Part shown: piece by piece, positions 9,440-21,090 of the stretch
Layout: every line of letters starts with the position of its first letter
Numbering within the stretch: the stretch's first letter is position 1
NCBI RefSeq assembly: GCF_004337985.1
Contig: NC_043744.1
Location: 250,730-314,729, forward strand
Reading direction: 5' to 3'
DNA length: 64,000 nucleotides
Source: Pyricularia pennisetigena
Taxonomy: Eukaryota; Ascomycota; Sordariomycetes; Magnaporthales; Pyriculariaceae
Program-made: the position numbers and the translations under genes
Notes under the pieces: model-generated
Told to the model about the DNA's origin: nothing
Databases searched by the model: none
Seen by the model: only the letters and a program-made list of their open reading frames with translations

Positions 9440-10684
9440 TTGGGTCGGGATAACCGAATATATCCGACGACTCGTACGCAATTACGATATATACCGCAAA
9501 ATAAAATTATCGAAACAACGCAAATAAAAAGTATTATAACCCTTACCAATACCGGACAAATTTTGGAAACAAATTTCCATCGATTTTATAACGGACCTCC
9601 TCAGTAACGGTGCGGACGAATCGCGTTATATAATAATTATATTTAATAAATTTTCCAAATATATTCAATTAAAAACGATAAATTCGATAAAAACCGAAAT
9701 TTGCGCCGCAAAATTCGTTTTTACCTGGTGGCGGTTTGAAAAGTTTTTTTAAGACGATTATATTGGACCGGGGGTCTGGATTAGGTAAAAGGTTTTTAGT
9801 CGGAATTGTGCCGACAAATAAAAATTTTATAATTATTATCGACGTTTTACCACCCAAAAACGGACGGGGGGTTCGGAACGGATTAATTAGGAAATATAAT
9901 ACTATTTAAAAATTTTCGTTATATTTAACCAAATAAACTGGCCCGCATATTTACCCGCCGTTTAACTAACGTTAAATGATAAAAATTCGTTACCTACGGG
10001 AATTAATCTTAATAAATTATTATTAGGATACGGAATAAACGCGGTCCCGGTAATATAAATAAACGGACGACCGGGTTGCACGCCCAAAAACCGCGCGAAC
10101 TTGTTTTTACAGCATTTTAAAAACGGTATAAACATGGCCCACGCCGTTATAATTTATATATACTAACCCTAGAAAAAACGCGAATAAAATACGGCAACCA
10201 GCGGACCGTTTTAAAATAAACGATAAAGTTTTTTTAACCTACGAAACGTTAAAATTAACCGCCCGAGTAAAAAGTTTAATTTCGTGGCAAATAAATATAT
10301 AATTGTGGTAATTTTTACACTATTAACGGTTACGCTAAACGTTCCAAAAGGAATTTCCCCATTTTTTACGTAAAATTAATTAAAAAAACCGCGGACGACC
10401 TATTACCGTCCCAAATTCGTACCGATATTAAACCCGGCCCGTTATTAATCCTATTAAATTTGGATAACGAAACCGCGGAAAAATCGGTAATGGAAAAAAT
10501 CCTAACCGCGAAAAACGCAGTGAAAAAAGGACGTAAACGCAAAATTTTGGTAAAATGGGAAAAATACGACGAACCCACGTGGGAGGATTTAATAACGGTG
10601 GAAAATATACGGGTATTGGACGAATTTGAAATAAAATGGGGGCCGGCCCAAACAAATAATAATTTAATGTCGAAACGACATTAA
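9440..10684 (+). pseudogene. G2 integrase and chromodomain remnant
   Basis: Translated conceptually, this shows the integrase core (…SIDFITDL…, around 9,570) with many TGG codons changed to TAA/TAG. It ends in a well-preserved chromodomain (10,460-10,684) containing RKILVKWEKYDEPTWEDL. The LVKW…YDEPTWE core is diagnostic for chromoviral integrases, where it is known to guide insertion into heterochromatin. The G1 copy of the chromodomain is at 17,681-18,040, with Trp codons already lost to stops. Confidence 0.85.
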
Positions 10685-12367
10685 TAATTAAATACCCAAC
10701 CGGATTAAAGACTTATTATAATTAATTAAAAGGTCGACAATTTTCCGGTAAAAAGGCGACGCGGTAAGTTTAAAATAAATTAATTTAACGAAATATACGG
10801 TTAAAAAATACGTAAAATTAAACCCTTTACCGGGGCGAAAAATAATAAAAATAAACCAACGATTATATAAACCGCGGCCATTTTTAGGGCAACGTGGCCG
10901 TATCCCACCCACCCAGTTGTTAAATTAAAATAACGTATATAATACGAAACGATAAATGTGCGCGGCGATAAGATATTAATCGAAAGTCGAACTATACGCT
11001 TCCGATTTACCATCCAAATATTTTTCCTTTTTATTTTTCTCCTTTATTTTAACGTCCTTTTTTTTATTTTATTATTTTCCGCGTCGTTTTCGAAAATTGG
11101 AAACTTCTATTGTTTAACGAATTGGTTAACCTTCCGCAATAAAACGGTACGACGACGTGTAATATTTTTAATTGAAAGAAGTTTACGACGGGACCTTCCA
11201 AAAAACGGGTTTTTATCCATATTACGACCAAAAATACGAAAACGCGGGAAAATAGGAGCGCGGGGGCGCGAAAAACCAAATATATACCGAATCGGGGCAC
11301 GAATAAAATAAAATACAATTGGGTAACGCGAAAAAAAGGTTTTGAAACGACGACGGGGCGTGGTAATAATAAAGGCGAAAAAACGTGGGAAATACGCGGG
11401 ACGAAATTGGCGTAAAGGAATAACGGGGGAAAAGGTTAGGACGGTAATTAAAATAACGAAAATATTATTATTTCAGCGCGTTTTTTGCAAATTTTATTTT
11501 ATAACGCGACGTATTACGTTCCTAAAAAATTCAAAAATTAATAACTTTATTAAAATAATTATATACCAAAAAAACAAAGCGTATTTCCAAATAAATAAAA
11601 CCGCGTACGAAAATTTATATTAATTAACGGTTACGATTACCGCTGTTACGAGAAAAAATGTTAAATATAATAGCAAAAACAATGATTTTAATAAAGGCTG
11701 TCGCGGCCCCGGAATTGGCCATTTTATTTTATACGTCCTAATAAACGCGGACCTAATTGCTATACGCGGTAAAAGAATTTCGAAATAATACGGTATTTTT
11801 ACCAGGGATTTTTTACTGTCCACGATAATATTTTTAATTGAAGGTTGGACGATATAACGACTATTATAAATCGTGGTTTTTAATTTTCGTAGACGGCGGC
11901 GAAAAATAGGGTTAAAAACATAGGCGGCCTCGCTACAATAAGAATATGATTTTTTGGTATTATAATATCGCTGGTAACCAATACCGTTGGGGGTAGGGCC
12001 ATATTCCCAAACCCCATTTATTTTGGACGTTTTTACGCAAAAAACGCAAAAAATAAACACATTTTCCGGAACGGTATATTCGTCGTTATTTAAACTACCT
12101 TGGAATTCCGGGGCACCGATAACGCGACGAAAACGTTGCGAATATAAATTAGTAATATTACCTAATTAGCATTTAATCGATACAGTTTATAATGAGGCGA
12201 TTATTAGTAATATACGACGAAAATAATTGACCACCACGGTGGGGAGGTCGGCCATTTTTACCACCGGTATTAATTTGTCCAAACACCATTTGCGACGCGA
12301 TTAAAAAAATAAAAGCCCGGGATATTATAACGGGGAATTGGTAACGATAAATAACGATATAAATAAT
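10685..12367 (+). other. G2 non-pol 3' region (no recognised coding domain)
   Basis: This region between the chromodomain and the C2 insertion has a counterpart in G1 at 18,062-19,650. The plus strand has only short basic frames (for example 11,342-11,623). The minus strand has frames open in both copies (10,801-11,013 against 18,124-18,309, and 11,620-12,060 against 19,130-19,336). No known family is recognised. Such a long 3' region is unusual for a compact chromovirus. Confidence 0.5.
11620..12060 (-). CDS. Antisense ORF in the gypsy 3' region, function unknown
   Basis: A 146-residue frame runs against the element's own genes. Its first half (KINGVWEYGPTPNGIGYQR… to …FNPIFRRRLRKLKTT) is also open in G1 at 19,130-19,336, with mostly conservative substitutions despite heavy RIP. 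The second halves differ because G1 lacks about 101 bp here. I do not recognise the protein. It could be a real antisense gene carried by the family, or a chance opening in similar DNA; RIP removes TGG on either strand, so survival of an open frame is only weak evidence. Confidence 0.3.
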   Translation of the reverse strand: MFIFCVFCVKTSKINGVWEYGPTPNGIGYQRYYNTKKSYSYCSEAAYVFNPIFRRRLRKLKTTIYNSRYIVQPSIKNIIVDSKKSLVKIPYYFEILLPRIAIRSAFIRTYKIKWPIPGPRQPLLKSLFLLLYLTFFLVTAVIVTVN

Positions 12368-12922
12368 TGTTAACAATATAAGTTGCTAACAGGGGGTTAG
12401 GCATTAGCCTAGGTACGGCGTGGTGCTAGTTGCGGTGTAAAAGCCTGTAATTACAGGGTTTATATACACTAAATTTACTAATTTTGGGATTAATAGATTT
12501 GATTCAGTGGTGTGGAAAACTTTGCTTTATCTCCCTCACATACTTTCCGACATCGAAATGGGGGTCCGCACCCCGCAAAAAGCTCCGGTGCCGCACACGA
12601 TTTTCCGAAAAATTATTTTGTATGCGTTGTTAATAAAACACCCTCATTTCCATACAAACCATTTTTGGGCTCGCATTAATTTGTTAATTTGGTGAAAAAT
12701 TTCAACCCGGTACAGGGTAGTTAACTCGTAAATGTAAAATGGGTATTAAACCCGGTATAGGGTAAAACCCCATTCGCTAATTTTAAATCGCAATTCCTGC
12801 AACACACAAAATATAATAAAAAATTTAACAACCTCAGCGGCCCCATTTCGGCATTATTTATTATGGTGTATATACAAATTAAAATGGACCCATTGTATGC
12901 TAAATAACGCATATAATTAACA
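12368..12922 (-). repeat. C2 3' LTR
   Basis: A 555-bp TGTTAACA…AATTAACA repeat. On the minus strand it is preceded by the polypurine tract at 12,923-12,933 (AAAAAAGGGGG), fixing the orientation. Confidence 0.88.
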
Positions 12923-13127
12923 CCCCCTTTTTTGCTACTATTTACATAAAGTCGGAAAAAAAAATACATAAAAATAAAACCTTAAAAAAAGAAATCCCCC
13001 TTATGTCCCCACCCGATTCGAATTCCCGATATAAACCCCCTGGATAATTAAACCCTTTATACCGATTTATAACCTCCGAAATGGACGAACCCCCGAATTG
13101 GAAAAAACCCCCAAAATTATAATAACC

Positions 13128-13315
13128 TGTTATGGATTCCTGCCTAAGGCACGTATCACGTAATAAGATACAAGAGCGGGTCAGGGACAATATATAAAGG
13201 GAAAAACACTACCACGACCCGGACATACACCTTTTCCTCCCTTCTTCCCCAACGTTAATAATAATACTAATAAAAATATTTAACGGTTTTAAAACCGTTG
13301 GTTTACCCTATAATA
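13128..13315 (+). repeat. G1 5' LTR (188 bp)
   Basis: It starts TGTTATGGATTC and ends …CTATAATA, corresponding to CTATAACA in the 3' LTR. It contains a pyrimidine-rich stretch (ttttcctcccttcttcccc). A very short LTR. Confidence 0.9.
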
Positions 13316-13559
13316 TTTACTAACGTTTAAATTTAAACACGATAATAGCCAACCCAAGGCCACGCCCGGGAGGGGAAATTTACGACTTTTACCAAAATTT
13401 GGTCGCGAATATCGCGATATTGGAAAAACGCATCGTTTAAATGCAATTATATTTTTTAAACGCAGGTGCGATCGCGCAAAAATAACGCCCTAAAAAGAAA
13501 CTTTTACGTAACCCCCCATTATACGACGGCGTACTGGTTACGTTCACAGTCTGGAAATA

Positions 13560-14450
13560 AGCTATTTCGTATAAGTTAATACGCGATACGGAATTTGTCG
13601 GGAATTAGCGCGACTAATTCGAATACGTATAATTTAACTTTATTATTATAATATAAAATATCGTCCGTTCCTTTTACGAAATAGGGGGTACGGGAAGGGG
13701 GTATAATTACGAAAATTTTATCGAATATTTGGGACGTACGTACGACGACCCTTATAAAAAAACCCAAACCTTCGCCGAGCTGGAAATACTCCGAATACGA
13801 TACGGCGAATCGTTCGCACATTTTTTTATTAAATTTAAACGTTTCTTTATTACGGCTGGGGGTATCGAATAATTAAACGAAATACGGGCCAATTATTTGC
13901 GTTTCCGGGTCGTTAACCGGATAAAGGAGGCGTCGGTAAAAAAGGGTATCGTTTCCGATTCCTACCACGGATTTATCGCTATATACCGCTATATCGCCCA
14001 GGATTTGGAGGTTATCGATTTAAATAAACGTTTCGGCCAAAAACGGAACGCCCCCTTTCCAAATTCCTTATAAATAGGTTTAAAAAATATAATAATAACG
14101 GGCGTATTAACGATAAAAATTAGCTAAAACCGTTATAACGTTGGTAAAAAACGAAAAAAGCGCCGATTAGATGGAAATAAAAAGAAAAATAGGGTTTTAT
14201 AAATATCCGTTTAAAAATTCCAACGACGCCGTAAAATAGGGGCTTACCTCCGTTGCGGGTCCGCCTTTTATTACGCCCAAAATTACTAATTCGCACCGGT
14301 TATACGTCCGAAACCAAACGACCCCGAAAAAGGAAAAAATTAACTTTGGGCCATAATTTTAACCCAGGGGAAAACCGACGCGACGGGCCCGGATTACCCT
14401 ATAATACGCCAATAAATATAAATCGGAAAAAATAATTAAAAAAAATACAA
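13560..14450 (+). pseudogene. G1 gag remnant
   Basis: Conceptual translation gives a retrotransposon Gag core (FIEYLGRTYDDPYKKTQT… then YGESFAHFFIKFKRFF) broken by stops at former Trp positions. The region after 14,250 is basic (RKRKKLTLGHNF). The role would be capsid; it is not functional as it stands. Confidence 0.7.
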
Positions 14451-17400
14451 ATTATAATAGATGGGCGACCATTTTTTATCCCAATTTTAATTAATTTAAC
14501 GAAATTTATTATTGCATAAATGGATTTAGGGTGCGAATATTACGCGGTTATAAATAAAAATTATACCGAAAAATTGGGAATAATAAAATTTTTTTTACTA
14601 TAAATCCGCCGGTTAGGCACGGTAACGGGACGAATACGAACCGATATACGGGAAATAGGTAATCGCGACGTAAATATCGACGGTTAGTCCGCGCCGATAT
14701 CCTTTTATATAATTCCGGGATTAACGCAGGATTTATTCCTGGGATTCCCTTGGATAATTTATCGGAAAATAATATTTAATTTAAACCAGGGAGGGTTAAA
14801 AATAGGGTCCGTTAAAAGGTTATTCGTGCAGGAGCTGTTTTTACGTCCGAAAAGCGGGAAATTTATAATAGTTATAGGTAACGTCTTCCTGGCCGCGGCC
14901 CGAAAAGCAAAAAAAATACGAACGAATAAATGGAATTCGCCTTTATTTCGTTACAAAATAAAACCCGGGTTTTAACCTTAACGGCGGTAAATAAAAACGA
15001 CGTAGGGCCCCCGGCGACGTTACCCGCAAAATTAAAAAGTTTCGAAAACCTATTTAACGATGGTAAAATTTCGGTTTTACCCCCGTTTAAAGGCGAATTG
15101 GACCATTATATCCGGATCCAAAAGGATAACGACGGTAAATTCCCGCCGTTATTATAAAACCGGTTATACTATATACCGCGCGATTAATTATTGGAATTGC
15201 GGTGATAAATAATCGATATAATGGATAAAAAATGGATCCGAGCAAGCGCGTCGTTAACCGTAACCCCGGTCCTAATAATCCGGAAAACTTTTGGAAAATA
15301 GCGTTTATACGTCGATTATAAAATATTAAACGCTATTATAATATAAAACCGGTATTTTTTACCATTAATTAAAAAACTATTCCACTTTTTATCCGGCAAA
15401 AAATAATTTATTAAAATAAACGTGCGCGCAGTTTTCCATAAATTACGCATAAGCGAAAAAAATAAATATTTTACAGCTTTTCGCATAAAATTTGGATTAT
15501 TCGAATAATTAATATATTTATTCGGATTAACGGGCGCCCCGGCCACGTTTTAACGATATATTAACGGCGTCCTCGGGAATATTTTGGACGATTATATATT
15601 AATATATTTGGATAATATTTTAATATATACGTCCGGTTCCAAAACGGATTATTGGCGGAAAATTACCCATATTTTGGGAAAATTAAAAAAGGCGGGTTTA
15701 AATTTGGATTTCGATAAAAACGCGTTCGCGGTTATTTCCGTTAAATATTTGGGGTTTATTATATACGCCAATATAAATGTGGAAACCGATCCGGAAAAAT
15801 TACGCGCGATCCGGGAATAGGAAACCCCGACGAAATTACGAAAATTACGCGGTTTTTTAAAATTCGCAAATTTTTACCGGGATTTTATAAACGGGTGTTC
15901 GGGTTTAACGGCGCCTTTATTTCGATCTATTAAAAAAGGAATACCGTTTAAATAAATACCGGAGGAAAACGCTATTTTTAAAGCATTTAAACAAATATTT
16001 TTGCAAACGCTAATATTAACCTAATGGAGCGACGAAACGGAAACGAAAATAAAAACGGATTATTCCGGCGCAACCATCGGGAGGGTATTGGTATAAAAAA
16101 GGAAAAACGGGTTATAAAAACCGGTAATATTTTATTCCGTTAAATTAACGACGGCCCAACGTAATTATATTATCCACGATAAAAAATTATTCGCGGTTAT
16201 CCATTGTTTGCAAATATGGGAAGCGGAATTACGCAATATCCGTTTTTTTTTACCATTTTTACGGATTGTAAAACGTTCGAATATTTTATAAAACCGAAGG
16301 TGGTATTGGAACGGTAAATACGGTGGGCCGAAATCCTATCCAAATTTAATTACGTTTTAAAATACCGACCAGGGAAATACGCGATAATCCCCGACGCGTT
16401 ATCGAAACGGGAGCAGGACGAAACCAACGAAAAAAGGAAAACGATAATATTACGCCTAATACCCAATAAAACCATAATCGGTATTTTTTAAATATTATCA
16501 TAAAATATATTACCGGCGGTCCCGGAAAAAATATTTATTTTCCAGCAATTTTATATAACACAACTTTAAAACGAAATAATAGAAAAAAACCCGGTATATG
16601 CCCACAAACGTAACGCGGTTTAATAAAATATAAAACGGTTTTTACCCGAAGCCGAAACGATAGCACAAATAACGGATTATTTGATAAACGTTTCCGGCAC
16701 GCTATTATATAAAAACCGTTTTCAATTACCCAATTAGGAACCTTTAATTACGGCAATTTTGCAACGAACCCACGAATCCCCAATAATTGGTTATTGCGGT
16801 AAAAATAATATATTTACGATTTTGGTTCGAAATTATTATTAAAACGGGATAACCGAATATATCCGACAATTCGTACGTAATTGCAATATATACCGCAGGA
16901 TAAAACCATCGAAACGACGCAAATAAAAACTATTATAACCCCTACCAATACCGGATAAATTTTGGAAACAAATTTCCATCGATTTTATAACGGATTTCCC
17001 AGGTAATAACGCGGACGCGCCGCGTTATATAATAGTTATAATTAATAAATTTTTCAAATATATCCAATTAAAAGCGATATATTCGATAAAAACCGAAATT
17101 TGCGCCGCGAAATTTATTTCCACCTAATAGCGGTTTAGGGGCTTTTTTAACGCGATTATATCGGATCGGGGGTCGGATTAAATAAAAGGTTTTTAATCGG
17201 AATTATACCGATAAATAGGAATTTTATAATTATTATCGACGTCTTATTATTTAAAAACGGACGGGGGTACGGAACGGATTAATTAGGAAATGTAGCATTA
17301 TTTAAAAATTTTCGTGGTATTCGACCAAATAAATTAACCCGGACATTTACCGGCCGTTTAATTAACGCTAAATAATAGGAATTCGTTAACCACGGAAATT

Positions 17401-18062
17401 AATTTTAATAAATTATTATTAAAATATAAAATAAACGCGGTCCCGGTAATATAGGCAAACGGACGACCGGGTTCCACGCCCAAAAATCGCGCGAATTTGT
17501 TTTTACAGCATTTTAAAAACGGTATAAACGTAACCTACGCCGTTATAATTTATACACAATAACGCCAAAAAAAACGCGAATAAAATACGGAAACCGGCGG
17601 ACCGCTTTAAAATAAAGGATAAAATTTTTTTCAATTTACGGAACGTTAAAATTAATCGCCCGAATAAAAAATTTAATTTCGTGGCGAATTATTATACGAT
17701 TATAGCGATTTTTATACCATTAATAATTACGTTAAACGTCCCGAAAAGAATTTACCCCATTTTTTACGTAAAATTAATCGAAAAAACCGCGGACGACCCA
17801 TTACCGTCCCAAATTCGTACCGACATTAAACCCGGCCCGTTATTAATCCCATCCGATTTAAATAACGAAACCGCGGAGGAATGGGTAATAAAAAAAATTT
17901 TGGTCGCGAAAAACGCAATGAGGAAAAAACGCAAACGCAAAATTTTGGTAAAATAGAAAAAATATAATAAACCCACGTAAAAAGATTTAATAATAATGGA
18001 AAATATACGGACATTGGACGAATTCGAAGCAAAATGGGGGCCGGCCCAAATAAATAATAATT
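14450..18062 (+). pseudogene. G1 pol remnant: protease, RT, RNase H, integrase, chromodomain
   Basis: A retropepsin-like stretch (MDLGCEYYAVIN) lies near 14,520. The pre-RT linker (14,930-15,157) includes TLPAKLKSFENLFND. The reverse transcriptase palm reads IYLDNILIYTSG at 15,584-15,640, where YLDD is required, so the second catalytic Asp is Asn, as RIP (GAT to AAT) would produce. RNase H reads KIKTDYSGA near 16,050. The integrase core SIDFITDF lies near 16,980. The chromodomain is at 17,681-18,040. Frames are split by TAA/TAG at Trp codons. The best surviving copies of the chromodomain and integrase are in G2. Confidence 0.85.
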
Positions 18063-19908
18063 TAATATTAAAACGACGTTAATAATTAAATATCCAACCG
18101 GACCAGGAATTTGTTATAATTAATTAAAAGGTCGACGATTCCCCGGAAAAAAAACGACGCGGTAAACTTAAAATAAATATTAATTTAATTAAACGCACGG
18201 TAAAAAAAACACGCAAAATTAAACTTTTTACCGGGGCGAAATGCAATAAAAACAAACCGACGATTATATAACCCGCACCTATTTTTAGGGCGACGTAGCC
18301 GTATCCCACCCTCCCAATTTTTAAATTAAATTAATATATATAAAACGAGGCGGTAACCCTGCGCGGCGATGAAATATTAATTAAAAACCGAATTATACGT
18401 TTCCGATTCGCCATCCAAATTTCTTTTTTCCTTATTTCTTTTTTTTATTTTAACGTCCTTTTTTTATTTTAATATTTTCCGCGTCGTTTTTAAAAACCGG
18501 GAGCTTCCATTATTTAACGAATTGGTTAACCTCCCGCAATAAGGCGGTACGACGTCGGGTAATATTTTCGATTAAAAAAAATTTACGACGGGACCTTTTA
18601 AAAAACGGGTTTTTGCCCATATTACGATTAAAAACACGAAAACGCGATAAAATAGGGGTACGGGGACGCGAAAAACCAAATATATACCGAATCGGGGCAC
18701 GAATAAAACGAAACGCGACGGGGTAACGCGGAGGGGAAATTTCGAAACGTCGACGGGACGTGGTAATAATAAAGGCGAAAAGGCGAAAGGAATACGCGGG
18801 GCGAAACTGGCGTATAAAAACGGCGGGGGAAAGGGTTAGGACGGTAATTAAAATAACGAAAATATTATTATTTCGGCGCGCCTCCTGCAGGTTTTTTTTA
18901 TAACGCGACGTATTGCGTTCCTAAAAAAATTTTAAAAATTAATAACGTTATTAAAACAATCATATACCAAAAAAGTTAAACGCATTTCCAGGTAAATAAA
19001 ACCGCGTGCGAAAATCTGTACCAATTAACGATTACGATTACCGCCGCTGCGAAAAGGGGTATTGGATATAATAGTAAGGACAATGGTTTTGGTAAAGGTC
19101 GTTACGGCCCCGGAATTGGCCATTTCATCCTATGCGTCCTGGTAGGCGCGGACCCAATTAGCATACGCGGTCGTGGTTTTTAATTCCCGCAAACGGCGGC
19201 GGAAAATAGGGTTAAAGGCGTAGGCGGCCTCGTTATAATAACAATGCGATCTTTTGGTATTGCGATATCGCTGGTAACTAATACCGTCGGGGGCAGGGCC
19301 ATACTCCCAAACCCCGTTGGTTTTGGACGTTTTCACACAAAAAACGTAAAAAATAAATATATTTTCCGGGGCGGTATATTCGTCGTTATTTAAATTACCC
19401 TGGAGCTCCGCGGCACCGATAACGCGACGAAAACGTTGCGAATATAAATTAACAATACCACCTAATTAGTATTTAATCGATATAATTTATAAATAAACGA
19501 CCGTTATTATTGTGCGACGAAAATAATTAACCACTACAAAGGGGAGGCCGACCATTTCCACCACCGGTATTGGTTTATTTAAACGTTATTTATAACGCGA
19601 TTAAAAAAATAAAAGCCCGGGATATAATAACGACGCGGTAACGATAAATAACGATATAAATAATAAATAGGAACGAGCAAAAAATAAGGATAAACGAAAT
19701 AAAAACAATATAAATAAAAAACAAAACGAGGGGAAAACGGGAAAAATCGATAAAATGGTAAAAGAAAAGGGAATAAGGACGAAAAAAATTCGAGTGGAGG
19801 AAAAATTGGAAAATAAAAAGGACCAGGACGATAACGCGGGAAAAATGCGAAAAACAGAAACCGTAATTACTACGGGAAAGGAATTATACCAATGGATAAA
19901 CAAACCTA
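18063..19908 (+). other. G1 non-pol 3' region
   Basis: Counterpart of G2 10,685-12,367. It has no recognised domain. A Lys/Arg-rich plus-strand frame runs from about 19,650 into the tandem repeats (for example EKLENKKDQDDNAGKMRKTE), and a minus-strand frame (19,130-19,336) matches the G2 antisense ORF. Confidence 0.45.
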
Positions 19909-20400
19909 TACCGCCCAAAATAAAAGGAAGGTAAACCGCGACAAATACCCGCAAACGGTAAATACGATAAAAAAACCGCGACATTACCGTAATTAAAAAC
20001 AGGAGGGTAAAACCCGACCACGGCCTTATACCGCCCAAAATAAAAAAAAGGTAAACCGCGACAAATACCCGCAAACGGCAGGTACGATAAAAAAACCGCG
20101 ATACCACCGCAACCAAAAATAGGAAGGTAAAACCCGACCACGGCTTTATACCGCCCAAAATAAAAGGAAAATAAACCGCGATAACCACCCGTAAACGGTA
20201 AATACGATAAAAAAACCACGATATAATCGTAACCAAAGGCGGGAAAATAAAATTCGATTACGGACTTATACCACCCAAAATTAGGAAAAAACGAATTACG
20301 ATAACCGCCCGTAAACGGAACCGGGGATAAAAGGCCCGCAATATAACCGCGGCCGAAAATAGGAGGGTAAAACCCGATTACGGGTTTACACCGCCCGGAA
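19909..20400 (+). repeat. Four 120-bp tandem repeats near the G1 3' end
   Basis: Units start at 19,909, 20,029, 20,149 and 20,269, and a fifth begins at 20,389; each starts taccgcccaaaa or a RIP variant. 120 bp equals 40 codons. With TAA read as mutated Trp, the plus strand gives a Lys/Arg-rich unit of the form PPKIKGR-TATNTRKR…KNRDITV…VKPDHG. The same array is in G2 at about 28,487-28,970, so it belongs to the family. A 211-residue minus-strand frame over it is a shadow created by the repeats. Confidence 0.8.
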
Positions 20401-20500
20401 TAATGGACGGGTAAATTATATTAGGATACGCGCCCGCTGGATTGCCTTTATACCTCCAAATAGGGATTATACCCGACAAAGGACGGACGAATACGGGCTA

Positions 20501-20688
20501 TATTATGGATTCGTGTTTAAAGCACGTATTACGTAATAAGATACAAAAGCGGGTCAGGGATAATATATAAAAGGAAGGATATTACCACGACCCGGATATA
20601 TACCTTTTCCTCCCTTCTTCCCCAGCGTTAGTAATAATACCAATAAGGATATTTAACGGTCTCAAGGCCGTTGGCTTACCCTATAACA
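20501..20688 (+). repeat. G1 3' LTR (188 bp)
   Basis: It begins tattatgg (TG changed to TA) and ends ctataaca, and is followed by the taacc duplication. Confidence 0.9.
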
Positions 20689-20693
20689 TAACC

Positions 20694-21090
20694 CCTGGAT
20701 TCGAAACCCCGATTCGCATAATATTAACGCACGGAATTAACTATTAAACCAGGTAACTAATTTGGTTATTCGTTGGTAATAATCCAAATTAGGCATATTA
20801 TATAGGGTACTTCGAATGCGTAAAGCGCCCAAAACACGAGCTTTTTCAATTTTAATTTAACTTCTGGTATAAGGTCGGTATAAATTGCTTATTAATTAAC
20901 CTGTACAGGGTAAATTCGGGTAATACGGCCGGTATTGGGCTAACAAAAATCCAATTTTTGCAAACAAAGGAAATGTAATGGATAATTAATTAACGAATTA
21001 ATTAAATACCCTAAAATTCAATAGGTAAAAACTAAATTCTTAGGGGTTTAAACCCTATAAATTTTAAAAAAAACCTTATAAATTGGAAAC
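20694..21090 (-). other. C2 3' untranslated region
   Basis: AT-rich continuation of C2 after G1, matching window positions 1-100 inverted (gaaccccgattcgcataatattaacgc…). No coding potential is seen. Confidence 0.6.

Larger units (their letters stand above)
13128..20688 (+). mobile_element. G1: complete Ty3/gypsy chromovirus, RIP-inactivated
   Basis: Two 188-bp LTRs (13,128-13,315 and 20,501-20,688) bracket gag, protease, reverse transcriptase, RNase H, integrase and chromodomain in Ty3/gypsy order. The flanks carry a perfect 5-bp duplication, taacc (13,123-13,127 and 20,689-20,693). The empty site is seen in the C3 copy, inverted, near position 90. Full length is 7,561 bp. Nearly every domain carries in-frame TAA/TAG where Trp is expected. 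Confidence 0.93.

Noticed and set aside
19601..20236. 211-codon minus-strand ORF with internal repeats, and similar frames at 28,318-28,798
   Set aside because: Shadow of the 120-bp tandem repeat; long because RIP makes stops mainly on the other strand.
1..20790. Very large inverted repeat (1-177 plus 8,470-9,151 against 12,368-13,127 plus 20,689-20,790)
   Set aside because: Not a palindromic element: it is two members of one Copia family (C3 plus strand, C2 minus strand) inserted separately into gypsy G2.
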